This document shows positions 50,275 to 60,262 of a stretch of DNA of 64,000 nt, in pieces. The translations under genes were made by a program, and so were the position numbers. Location of the stretch: the NCBI GenBank assembly GCA_940671915.1, contig CALNVZ010003426.1:3724639-3788638 (forward strand), read 5' to 3'. Below the pieces are notes generated by a model. That model worked only from the letters and a program-made list of their open reading frames with translations. It ran no database searches and was not told the origin of the DNA. The first letter of the stretch is position 1. Each line of letters starts with the position of its first letter. Source of the stretch: Paracentrotus lividus. Its lineage: Eukaryota > Echinodermata > Echinoidea > Camarodonta > Echinidae.

Positions 50275-50890
50275 ACCCTGGTATTGACCTTGTGACCCCT
50301 TGACCTTTGACCTAGGTACTATATAGTCCAATAAGACCATCTTCACATTGTGATACATACTACTCTTAAGTTTGAGGCTCATATGTCAATTGGTTCTCGA
50401 GATATCGCGAAAACAAGCTCAATACATGGAATTTCACATTTTGACCTCTATGACCCTTGACCTTTGACCTATGTAAATCATAATCTAATCAGACCATCTT
50501 CATATGGTGATACATACTACTCTTAAGTTTGAAGCTCATTATGTCAATTGGTTCTCAGGATATCGCGACAACGAACCCAACACACAGCATTTCACAATTT
50601 AACCCATATGACCCTCGACCTTTGACGTACATACTAAAAATGTAATCAGATCATCTTCCTATGGTGATACATACTACCCCTAAGTTTGAAGTTGATATCT
50701 CAAGTGGTTCTTGAGATATCGTGATAACAAACTAATACGTGGGATTTCACCATTTGACCTTTGACTAACAAACTCGTAAGTCTAATCAGATCGACTTCCT
50801 ATGGTGATACATACCATCCCCAAGTTTGAAGTTGATATTTCAGGTGGTTCTTGAGATATAACGATAACGAGCAAACTGGACGTATGGACG
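50275..50890. repeat. Minisatellite, about 140-157-bp unit x 4, TGACCTTTGACC-rich
   Basis: The anchor GTGATACATACTAC recurs at 50350, 50507, 50663 and 50803. Units carry TGACCTTTGACCT (reverse complement of AGGTCA direct repeats), TTAAGTTTGA-GCTCAT and GGTTCTCGAGATATCGCG. The array is followed by CGTATGGACGTACGGAC and a hairpin CCTCCGGCACC-GGTGGCGGAGG (50918-50944). It lies in the intron between exons N and O. Confidence 0.85.
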
Positions 50891-51000
50891 TACGGACAAC
50901 CCGAAAAACATGATGCCTCCGGCACCACCTTCGGTGGCGGAGGTATAAAAATGTTTTAAACTAAAATCTTTTTAAAAGATCAGATAAGAATTATTCATAC

Positions 51001-51170
51001 CTCCTTCTGGTAGAGGGACGATTCGTTCGCCTTGCAGAATTTACAGAGAGCTATGCCTTCCTTATCCAAACCCATCTTACAACCAAGACACTTGCTCCTC
51101 TTCTTAGCGAAAGCCATCAGTCCACCGATCTTTGAGGTGACTTGTGTCTTGGCTCGGGTGTGCTCTCCCT
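51001..51170 (-). CDS. POLD1: POLD1 exon N: CysA zinc module
   Basis: 170 nt, phase 1 to phase 0. It reads [20 protein letters not shown], then [20 protein letters not shown] and [16 protein letters not shown]. Four cysteines (CxxC, 11 residues, CxxC) form CysA, the zinc module linked to PCNA interaction in Pol delta. The exon is flanked on both sides by tandem arrays with AGGTCA-type motifs in opposite orientation. Confidence 0.95.
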
Positions 51171-51237
51171 CTAGAAGATGGAATGGAATTGAGATGGCAT
51201 GGTAAGGGTGTGGTTGTATGATTTGCGTTATCCATTC

Positions 51238-51296
51238 ATAATCATCATCATCAACATCATCACTATCATCTTCATCATCATCATCATCATCAACAA
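51238..51296. repeat. (ATC)n microsatellite
   Basis: Imperfect ATC/AAC triplets in the POLD1 intron upstream of the 1.3 kb element. Confidence 0.85.
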
Positions 51297-51326
51297 GTGG
51301 ATTAGTAAATTACGCGATGCGCAATA

Positions 51327-52634
51327 TATGTCCCCGCCGATAATGTAAAATTCCCATTATATCACGATTAGTGCTATCACATAAGGCAAACGGAATCGAA
51401 ATCGGGTAAAAAATGGCGAAGAAGTAGCATTTTGTAGCCAATGTACATTATAGGTGAAAGTCAAGGTCAAAGGTCAAAGGGGTCAAAAGTCAAAATTCTG
51501 TGAAGAAATTTCGTAGTCCTCAGCTAGTGCTATCACTTAAAGCAAACGGAATCGAAATCGGATGAAAAATGGCGAAGGAGTAGGATTTGGTAGCCAATTA
51601 ACAATATAGGTCAAAAATCTAGGTCAAAGGTCAAAGGTCAAGGCAAAAATTCTGTGAAAAGTTTGTAGCCTTACCTAGTGCTTTTACATAAAGCAAACGG
51701 AATCGAAATCGGATGAAAAATGGCGAAGGGTAGCATTTTTTAGCCAATTAATAATATAGGTCAAAAATCAAGTCAAAGGTCAAAGGGGTCAAAAGTCAAA
51801 ATCCGTGAAGAAGTTTTGTAGTCCTCACCTAGTGCTATCACATAAAGCAAACAGAATCGAAATTGGATGAAAAAATAGCGAAGGAGTAGCATTTTTTAGC
51901 CAATAACAATATAGGTCAAAAATCAAGGTCAAAGGTCAAAGGGGTCAAAAGTCAAAATTTCGTGAAGAAGTTTTGTAGTCCTCACCTAGTGCTATCACAT
52001 AAAGCAAGCAGAATCGAAATCGATGAAAAATGGTGAAGGAGTAGCATTTTGTAGCCAATGTACAATATAAGTAAAAGTCAAGGTCAAAGGTCAAAGGGTC
52101 AAAGTCAAAATTCCACGAGGAAGTTTTGTAGTCCTCACTCTAGTGCTATCACATAATGCAAACGGAATCGAAATCGGATGAAAAATGGCGAAGGAGTAGC
52201 ATTTTTTAGCCAATTAACAATATAGGTCAAAAATCAAGGTCAAAGGTCAAAGGGGTCAAAAGGCAAAATTCCGTGCACAAGTTTTGTAGTCCTCACCTAG
52301 TGCTATCACATAAAGCAAACAGAATTGAAATCGGATGAAAAATGGCGAAGGAGTAGCATTTTGTAGCCAATTAACATTATAGGTCAAAAATCAGGGTCAA
52401 AGGTCAAAGGTCAAAATTCTGTGAAGAAGTTTTGTAGCTATCACCTAGTGCTATCATATAAAGCAAACGGAATCGAAATGGGATGAAAAATGGCGAAGGA
52501 TTAGCAAATTGAAGATTTTGATCACATACGGACGCACGGACGGACGGATGGACGGACGGATGGACGGACACACACACACACGTACGGAGCCCGTTTCATA
52601 GTCCCCTGTTCGAACTCGTTCGGCGGGGACAATA
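51327..52634. mobile_element. About 1.3 kb repeat element with inverted ends and internal minisatellite
   Basis: The left end TGTCCCCGCCGA (51328) is mirrored by TCGGCGGGGACA (52620-52631). Between them lie about eight tandem units, then a GGAC-rich tract (CGGACGGACGGATGG) and a (CA)n run. It occupies the POLD1 intron between exons M and N. No frame; its class is unknown. Confidence 0.6.
51365..52510. repeat. Minisatellite, about 155-bp unit x 8, AGGTCA-rich
   Basis: The anchor GTGCTATCAC (or a variant) recurs at about 51371, 51527, 51678, 51832, 51989, 52143, 52300 and 52448, spacing 148-157 bp. Each unit holds GAATCGAAATCGGATGAAAA, AATGGCGAAGGAGTAGCATT, and a run like AAGGTCAAAGGTCAAAGG. 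The last is a direct repeat of the AGGTCA half-site with 1-bp spacing (DR1), the layout bound by several nuclear receptors. Binding is not implied by sequence alone. Confidence 0.9.
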
Positions 52635-52685
52635 ACACCACCACCACCACTTCCATCATCATCATCAACACCACCACCATCTTCT
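52625..52685. repeat. (CAC/ATC)n microsatellite
   Basis: CCACCACCACC then ATCATCATC-type triplets at the right end of the 1.3 kb element. A second (ATC)n run occupies 52876-52945, before POLD1 exon M. Confidence 0.85.
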
Positions 52686-52747
52686 TTTTCCTCCAAACTA
52701 CCGCAATCAACAGGCTGATTATGTCGCTGAACTGGTTGGAATGTGAG

Positions 52748-52874
52748 GGTGGACCACTACACCGGGGTTTCCCCCTACACTTTTACGAAAAGTGCAGTGG
52801 GTTCTTTAACGTGCAAAGGTTGTGACTCTCCTTTACACAAGACATCGATTTAACGTCCTATCCGAGGGACATCA
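52748..52874 (-). mobile_element. SINE core fragment, inverted copy of the 5.4 kb SINE
   Basis: On the minus strand this contains TCCCTCGGATAGGACGTTAA, AAGGAGAGTCACAACCTTTG, CACGTTAAAGAACCCACTGC and GGGGGAAACCCCGGTG. The same string, slightly diverged, occurs on the plus strand at about 5488-5610. The tRNA-like head is absent here. Two copies 47 kb apart show a dispersed family. Confidence 0.8.
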
Positions 52875-52976
52875 GTCATCATCATCATCACCACCATCAC
52901 AATCCTCCTCATCATCATCATCCCCATCACCACCATGACTATCACCATAACTCTCATCCTCTTCCAATAGACTTAC

Positions 52977-53109
52977 TAAGTAACACTGCCTCTACTTTGT
53001 TCTCCCCTACGACCGGTTCAAAGATCCTCAGGAGAGGTCCTTTCAGCTGGTTCTCCAGATAGTATGTTGTATCTATTGGAATGTTGTTCTCAAGGACATA
53101 GATTGGATC
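52977..53109 (-). CDS. POLD1: POLD1 exon M
   Basis: 133 nt, phase 0 to phase 1. It reads [20 protein letters not shown], then [20 protein letters not shown]. Its donor is GTAAGT and it abuts an (ATC)n tract in the intron. Confidence 0.94.
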
Positions 53110-53621
53110 CTGTCACGAATAAGAGAAAAACACAGAAAAAATTTAGGTTTATCAACAGCAGCCTTAATACAATCAGTAGAAATCCAAAAGATATTTAACT
53201 CCACATTATACGGAACCCAAAAAAAAAATCATATCCAACCTTGAGAGCCTCATATCAAAACTTTATAACTGATGCAACATCAATCTTTATTTCATGTCAA
53301 AGAATAACTCACATTCTGTCCAATAATACCAAACTTATACATGTGCTGTCATGGATGAATGAACACTTGGACTTAGAAAAACGTGGAAAAACCTTTGTCA
53401 ATATTGTCTTGTACCAACTTTTGGCGGAAATGACCCATGGCCTGCTGACCATTTATTCATTGTTTGAGATAAGCCTTCATAAGTCCATTCACAAAACATA
53501 AGGTTACTTGGACTATTGAAAAAGCATCGGTTGTTTCTGCCCATTATCATAAATGTCCCATTAGCACTCAGCAGATATGGAGGTTCTAGTCATATAATCA
53601 GCATTATTATCAAGATCATAC

Positions 53622-53724
53622 CTCTGATTTTTCATATGCAGCTGCTCCTTTAGCTTTAGCGATGATAACATAAGGCACACGATCACCTAGAGCTGGGGCG
53701 CTGCCTGCATCTCTCTTCTTCATC
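53622..53724 (-). CDS. POLD1: POLD1 exon L (thumb)
   Basis: 103 nt, entering at phase 2 and leaving at phase 0. It reads [20 protein letters not shown], then [14 protein letters not shown]. The G-DRVPYVI motif contacts primer DNA in the family. Confidence 0.95.
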
Positions 53725-53935
53725 CTGTACAAAACAACAACAACATGAATCATTATCTTTAAATCGGTCAAAGCCAAAGTTGCTGTAAATGCAGAATTTA
53801 CTGCAAATATGATTAGAAGCATAATCTATAATTACTCCTTGATTTAGAATTTTACATACATGTTATGTACATTTATCTATACATGCACTACTTATTAGCA
53901 ATAGCTTAGTTGGATTTTTTTAAAGGAATATATAT

Positions 53936-54166
53936 CGGAGGGGTGATAAAACCTTGTATCTAAAATTTTTGTGGAAATTACTTTTTTGTGTTAGCTCCAG
54001 GATATCATGTCCAAATCCTAGCACTATTATCCCAAAACTGAAGCTGTCACAGCATGTCAAATAAAAGGCGATCTCATAGGGTATAGTGCATTGGCCACCA
54101 TGTTTTTTTGGTCTCCTGAACACTTCACATTTTTGAGATACAAGGTTTTATCACCCCACCGACAAT
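53936..54166. mobile_element. MITE-like fold-back, POLD1 intron K-L
   Basis: CGGAGGGGTGATAAAACC, TTGTATCT near 53936 is mirrored by AGATACAAGG, TTTTATCACCCCACCG ending near 54163. Element about 230 bp without a frame. Confidence 0.7.
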
Positions 54167-54315
54167 ATTTAGAAACACAAATCTCAGAGTCAACCGTGAA
54201 TACTTTTCTGAAATATTAAGTATGCCATCTGATTTTTGTCTCCTATTTTCCCATGTTCTCTATGTTTTTAATACATAAGATGTCCAACTAGGGACATTCT
54301 TGATTGCCATCTTAC

Positions 54316-54468
54316 CTTGCGGCTAGCTCCACGTGAGCCTGTTTGGCTGAGTATTCCTCACCTCCCTTGGTGAGCTCCTTGGTAATGACGAGCTGTGAGA
54401 TGTCAATACGATTACACAGGAGATCTGAGATGATCTGTTTGGTGTGGTCTAACGCTCCCTTTGGATCC
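54316..54468 (-). CDS. POLD1: POLD1 exon K (thumb)
   Basis: 153 nt, phase 2 at both ends. It reads [20 protein letters not shown], then [36 protein letters not shown] is conserved in delta polymerases. Confidence 0.95.
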
Positions 54469-55236
54469 CTGTAATAGAAAACATCAAAGAGATACTGTTT
54501 TTCTGTTCATGAGATTGAAATGCAGAAGAAACTGGCTATTTAAAGTGCTTTGGAAAGGTTGATTACAACTCACCCCAGCACTATTGTGTGCCGTGAAGTT
54601 TTGAAATCACCAAAATGTAAAGAAACTGACTAAATTTGAGTCACATTCCCTGCATACAGAAATGCATTTATCACTACACAAGATGCTCCCTCTCAATAAT
54701 TCAGCTATTATGGGTCACATTATAAAGATCAGGGCAATCGTTTACAGTGGACCTTTTCACAATGATATTCTTCGTAAATAGCATGACTACGATTGGAAAG
54801 CTTGCAATTATTTTGTCCATCTTGCCGACTTCAACGCTAGACGAAATGGTACAGACTTTTTTTCCCACTCAGCATGGCTAGCAAAGACAAATTTTCAAGT
54901 TAAAGTGTGACTAAAAAAGAACCAGGGAACTGAACTAATGAAATCTTGATGTGTTGGCTTTTCCTGTGTATACAGGCATTTTGTATTGATTTTACATGAA
55001 TGAACAACCCCAAAAAAATCAATTATACCACTAATTCTGGTAAAAACAAACAGGATTTTGACCTCTTTAATAATCCAAATGCCAATTTCTGCACTCACTG
55101 TATATGAATGTGACTGGGGAAAACACATCCCAAGGAAGGTTATAAAAATCAAAAAGCTTTCTTAAAAAATTCAATTTCAGTTTTGGTCACACATAACTCA
55201 GAATGACCCACTAACATTGTGATTAGTCTGGTATAC

Positions 55237-55409
55237 CTTTCAATGAGGATCTTTTGAAGGACATTATTCATGACATTGGACACAAGAGGGCAGCTGTCTC
55301 TGCGTACGGTCTCAATTCCCTTACAATCCATCTTATCGTATGTATCTGGTTTGGTGAAGTAGAGACCTGCATAGCGCTTCTTGTTGATCAGAAGGTAGGG
55401 AAAGTACAC
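55237..55409 (-). CDS. POLD1: POLD1 exon J
   Basis: 173 nt, entering at phase 0 and leaving at phase 2. It reads [20 protein letters not shown] and later [20 protein letters not shown]. This is the KKRY and CKG(I/L)E-x-VRRD region of the palm and thumb of B-family polymerases. Confidence 0.96.
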
Positions 55410-56054
55410 CTGAGGAATGATAAATTATTAGATGATATATGTTATTTGACTGTTAAACCTTTGTACATGTATGTACATTGTAACATCGAGTTGAAGCTCA
55501 AAGTGAATACTTCTCTTTTAATTTCTATTATAATATCTTGATAGAAATTAATGTACTGAAAAGGTGCAGACAGTATAATTGTCTGTTGAATCCTCTACAA
55601 ATGTTTAGGAGAAAAACTAATATGAATGAATACTTATTAAAAAATCTAGTGACACATTTCTGAGAAGAAGGTGAGAATGTGAAGATTAAACACACGATGA
55701 GCGACAAGTAACGCTAAATTGCTCATACAAGATAATGATAGAAGTGTAGACTGATCTGAGTACTAACTCAGAGAAATAAAACAGAATCAAATACTGCAAT
55801 TTGGAAATATTTTCGATACATCAATTTTCATGGATTTTGCGCAGAGATCAGCAGGAATGTTTTAAAAACACACAAATATATATAAACATATAAACATATC
55901 TAATGCAAGTTTGAATGGGTTCAATTGTGTGCACACGTTCATGGAGCACGAATTTAAGAACACGTGAACATGTTTTAAGGCCAATCAGTATGAAAAATTG
56001 GAAAAAAAAATAAAAGCGAATACAGTAATCTGAAAGTTATGGTATATATCTTAC

Positions 56055-56192
56055 CTTTTCAAACTCTAGTTTGATAGGTGAAGGAAACTCATCTGAGATC
56101 CAAAGAGCAGCTTCCTTACCTAGCTCCATACTCTCCCCTACAGTAGATACACCAAACTTCACCATTACAGAATCAGTGTCACCATAGATAAC
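56055..56192 (-). CDS. POLD1: POLD1 exon I: polymerase motif C
   Basis: 138 nt, phase 0 at both ends, acceptor TTTGCAG, donor GTAAGA. It begins [20 protein letters not shown] with both motif C aspartates and ends [12 protein letters not shown]. Confidence 0.97.
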
Positions 56193-56596
56193 CTGCAAAA
56201 ATAATTCTCTTATAGTCTTATAAACCTGTCCAAAGTTTGCAACTCATATTTAAAAGACTATACACGTATACTGTAAAACTAAATATATTCTTGAAATGAA
56301 AATTTTGTGAATCGGTGCCGACGGCCCTTTTCACGACATGAGACCTTTAATTTGCTTGTACTGGCATTCAATACAGTGTGTAGACATACACTTTCATGGG
56401 CATTTCAGTTCACTTTCGCGAATCTTGCCTCCTTCTGAAAGTCGCTAAGCTTCAAGCACCCAAAAATGTCTGGCTTTGCAGCATTGAACTTGTACTTTCT
56501 ATTTCACAATTATACACAATGAACCATTTTCTTTTCTTTCCAAAATGTTGTATAACTGTCTAAAATATTAAACATGGTGACCTTTAGAACTCTTAC

Positions 56597-56840
56597 CTTG
56601 GCTGTAGTCTTGTATCCATTCTCCACCGTATATCTCGTCTCGACCAGCTGTCTGGTCTTATCAATCATCATTCTACCAAATGCTGTTACGCTCTGTGAGA
56701 TCTCTAGACATGGCAGCTTACCGACCTGCGCTCCGGTGAACCCATAGACAGAGTTTGCGCTGACCTTGAGGGCAAGCTGACGGCCGTCCAGCACCTTCCT
56801 TCTGAGTGGGTCGGTTTCTTTCTTCAGATCAGCCTTGGCT
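56597..56840 (-). CDS. POLD1: POLD1 exon H: polymerase motif B
   Basis: 244 nt, entering at phase 2 and leaving at phase 0. It reads [40 protein letters not shown] and [20 protein letters not shown]. The motif B lysine contacts the incoming dNTP in this family. Conservation is near complete. Confidence 0.97.
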
Positions 56841-57209
56841 CTGTAAATATATACAGTGCACTAACTATATTAGAATTTTAGAAATCTCTATCATATGTAC
56901 CTTCAAGAGGCGTGATATTTTGTCAGATGCCTGCTATGATTTGAACACTTTTTGGGGGCTAAACATTAGCCCTGGGTCTTTCAATTTGCTTAGCCTCTAT
57001 CATCTAACACACATATCTTAACCCTGTTCAGTCTAAATCCACAAGTCTATCATTGTAATCAAATATTTCGCTTGACATACGCAGAACTATACAATTTATC
57101 CTTAACCATTCTGTGCTCTATCAAATCCTATAATCTGGGGTCCATTCTTTCAATCACTTGCTCCTTATCTCTAGAAAAACCTCCCTTTAATTCTCACAAA
57201 TAGCATGTC

Positions 57210-57984
57210 CAGAGCTGCCAACCTTTAGAAGTAGAAATTAGTAATCTTGGAGCTCAAAATTCGTAATTTTGAGAGAAAAATCGTAATTTCTTACGCGGTA
57301 AGAATTTCCTCAAAAAATTGCAAAAAAATCGGCACGCATCACAGAATTGTCCTTAGCCTTGCCCTAGGGCCTAGGTACACAAAACTTAGCGATATTTTGC
57401 TTTGTTGCTAGCATCTCCGGCAGCTCAATATTTGGCTGATTTTATGCGTTTTTGGATAGGCTATCGTATGAACCACCATGTTCGGACGAAAGAAAAAATC
57501 CTTATTTTCTTACGCGGTAAGAATTTCCTTTGAAAAATCGGACGAACAAACCTTGCAATGATGAGCATGTTTTCACCTTTCGAAGATGGTATGATACAAG
57601 GCCATTAAGTCTATTTCTTCTTTCTTTTTTTAGAAGCTAAAGTTGCCATGTTGAGCTCAATCAAATTCCCATGCAATAGATTTCTAGATCCAGGTATAAT
57701 CCAAGTTTAATCCAGCTAAAAAATCCAAGGTAGTTTGTTGCTGTCGCACACATCGCATTCAGGCGTGCGCGCAGCCGCCTGCATGCACCCGGCCAGCGCA
57801 GCACTATTAACCACCGCCAAAAGCTAGGGCGAGTAGCCGAGCGAGGAGTCGATGGTTTCGCTCCTCCATCCAGCAATGCAAGCATGGTATCAAATTCGTA
57901 ATTTTTCCATGCCTTTTCGTATTTTCGTATTCCCTTCTTATTTTCGGGACAAATACGAATTTTTCGGGACGGTTGGCAGCTCTG
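57210..57984. mobile_element. Non-autonomous hAT-like element, about 0.8 kb, POLD1 intron
   Basis: It starts CAGAGCTGCCAACC and ends with the exact reverse complement GGTTGGCAGCTCTG. CATGTC occurs directly on both outer sides. Inside, segments such as TTCTTACGCGGTAAGAATTTCC occur twice. No transposase frame. The CAGAG end is of hAT type (family knowledge). Confidence 0.65.
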
Positions 57985-58135
57985 CATGTCTCTTAGCTCC
58001 TGCAAATCCAGTCTAAAAACCTATCTCTCTCCTTCATATCCCTGATTTCTATTTGAATTTCCTTGGATTAGTCAGCCATTTGTATCCAATGGAAGGGGTG
58101 CTTTATAAATTCAGTATATAAATCATAATCTGTAC

Positions 58136-58249
58136 CTTTTTCTGGCTGTGAGTAGGTCTTCTAGGATCTCAGGTAGGATACCACGTCTGACAGCCTTCTT
58201 GACAAAGTAGTTTCCAGTAGGTGTCTTGATGTACTGATCAGGGGCAAGA
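58136..58249 (-). CDS. POLD1: POLD1 exon G
   Basis: 114 nt, phase 2 at both ends, acceptor CTTGTCAG, donor GTACAG. It reads [20 protein letters not shown], then [17 protein letters not shown], the segment between motifs A and B. Confidence 0.95.
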
Positions 58250-58539
58250 CTGACAAGAAGAACAAAGAAGAATTAAGCTTCAGTTGTGGTAATGACAATA
58301 ATTTCTACTTGTACAATCAGAAGATATTTCTAAAAATGAATTGGAAATACAAATGTCATAGACATGCTTTTGACTGTGCTTTGCATGCATAGACTGTGAG
58401 AGTGATTCAGTGTTGCATCAGATGAGTTGTAGATCCTACTATGTTAGATCTAGACCTAGCTAGTCTTAACTAGACCAGGTATCTTCTATGTAGATATCCA
58501 TGTTTTTCAGTATATTTAAAACAATATACTGACTGCTTT

Positions 58540-58705
58540 TATTTTCTAGACATAATTGTTCCTAGGACTCATGGGGGACCTCATAATCTGCCATGACCTG
58601 CAGCATACGGTCTTGGATCATAGCAGATTGGGAGGTCCCCTCAAGCCCTAGAAACAACCATACCCTAGGCCCTCAAAGCAGTCAATAGTTCTATATTGTG
58701 CCATA
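58540..58705. repeat. Imperfect fold-back in POLD1 intron
   Basis: Outer arms AATATACTGACTGCTTT and AAAGCAGTCAATAGTTCTAT, then GGGGGACCTCATAATCTGC against GCAGATTGGGAGGTCCCC, pair with gaps. This indicates a degraded MITE-type element. Confidence 0.5.
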
Positions 58706-58816
58706 AACTTTTCTTCCTGTTTACTAGGAGTGCTTGTCGGTGTTGATATGAAGTTGTTCCTTAAATTAATTAATTTAAACAAATATAAAGTACCTCAAAA
58801 GAGGGGGTGTACTTAC

Positions 58817-58927
58817 TTTTCCTTCATTGATGGTGAGAGTAGGGTTGTATAGCATAGGTTGTGTGCTTGCATGATGGATGGGTATAGTGAAGAGAAATCA
58901 AGTGTGGCGATAGGACAGTCATAGTAC
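58817..58927 (-). CDS. POLD1: POLD1 exon F: polymerase motif A
   Basis: 111 nt, entering and leaving at phase 2. It reads [20 protein letters not shown], then [16 protein letters not shown]. The metal-binding aspartate is D245 and the fidelity-linked leucine (human L606 equivalent) is present. The residue after IM is Gln; in the cellular POLD1 and Pol3 sequences I know it is Met (IMMAHN). Confidence 0.96.
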
Positions 58928-59396
58928 CTGGAGAAAAAAAATCATGGAATAGTGTAATACTGTTAAAACAAATAATTTATTGCAAGAAATAAAGAAGTTG
59001 TTCACTGTTCATAAATCTCTATTTAAAAGTTTCATACAATGGGTTCAAGAATGTAGCCCATCAGATTTGCTTAAGTGAGTCAGTGTACAGTCTTTATATT
59101 TCCTGATGGACTCAAAAAAGCATAACGCACTGAAAATTACCGATACTACAGGATACCAAAGCAACATATTGCCATATGCACGCAACAAGTCTACCTTTGA
59201 TACACGCGTACAAACCTAATGCAAGATAAAATGCCCTTAGATTCATATGGCAAGTGACGTCGCACTCAAAGACATTGATGAGTCTATTCTAAGAAGCTCA
59301 TTTATGAGATTAATGTATGTGATGTCACAAAAGAAAGTAAATGGCTGAGTGCAAATGAACATTTGAAGCTTTGTACCATACATTATCAATCTATAT

Positions 59397-59704
59397 TTGA
59401 AGATGCTAGTACTAGATGTTCCTATGTTATAGTGCAGTCACACCGGCCAGACCGACCTCAAACCAACTAACAAACAAACTGTTAGAAAGTCAAACTATCC
59501 CCTCAATTAAATCATCCCTTTGTTATATGTAGGAGAGGGAAGGAATGAATGTATTTTGACTTAGGCTTCACCGCACTCCACATAGTTAATCCAGGTGCAA
59601 CATTCTTCTGTTGAAATTTTCATTTAATTGTAGTTGGTTTGAGGTCGGTCTGGCCAGTCTGACTGCACTAAAACATAGGAACATCTAGTACTAGCATCTT
59701 CATT
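59397..59704. mobile_element. MITE-like fold-back, about 308 bp, POLD1 intron
   Basis: Arms of about 70 bp are inverted copies: 59399-59470 (GATGCTAGTACTAGATGTTC, then CACACCGGCCAGACC and GACCTCAAACCAAC) and 59631-59702. Only a few mismatches separate them. It lies just downstream (plus sense) of POLD1 exon F and next to the LINE fragments. No ORF. Confidence 0.8.
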
Positions 59705-59832
59705 TATACTGACTGAGACCCATTTTACAAACAAATAAGGTATGTATTGTAGCTTGTGCATTAGTGATACCCGCTGCACTCAGTAAAGTCACATACTACT
59801 AGATCAAAGGCAGAATAGCATTTAGCCTATGC

Positions 59833-60193
59833 CATCTCGGGCTCCTTGAACATAATTCCTCCAAACAAATCTATCTTGCATGACTGTTTGTAATTCCTGG
59901 TTGCTAGAAAGTCCAGTATCTTTTTAAAGTACATTCACAAAAATATCTCGGCAACGTCCTCTTTTTCTGTTGCCTTGCTTTGGTTCCCAAAGAATGAGCG
60001 AGTTGGCAGAGAGTTCGGGATATCGCATGCAATGACCTGCTAGTTTCAGTATCCTCATACGAAATTTAACTGATACTCGTGGTAAATTGGCATAAAGATA
60101 CACATTGTTAACAAAGTCATACCAACAGACATTGAGGGCTACCCTCAGCATACGTGTGTACACTCCATCCAGTGCTTTTTCACATAAAGTCAA
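59833..60193 (-). pseudogene. Second decayed LINE fragment, reverse transcriptase C-terminus
   Basis: The minus-strand frame reads EKALDGVYTRMLRVALNV, NVYLYANLPRVSVKFRMR, RILKLAGHCMRYPELSANSL and ILWEPKQGNRKRGRCRDIFV. After one in-frame stop it continues KDTGLSSNQELQTVMQDRFV, WRNYVQGARDGIG. This KLAGHC-RHPE, LWEP-GKRRRGR, KDTGL and DR--WR pattern is common in invertebrate LINE C-termini. It differs from the plus-strand fragment that begins about 70 bp away, so two separate insertions lie head to head. Confidence 0.8.
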
Positions 60194-60262
60194 ATAGAGA
60201 TGGACAATGATTTGACTTACGTCTTATCTCATTCATTATCCCATTGTGACTTGAATTTATCC

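Noticed and set aside
51365-52510. Regular spacing of about 155 bp considered as a CRISPR-like array
   Set aside because: Whole units are repeated with no short-repeat/unique-spacer pattern, and the context is an intron of a eukaryotic gene.
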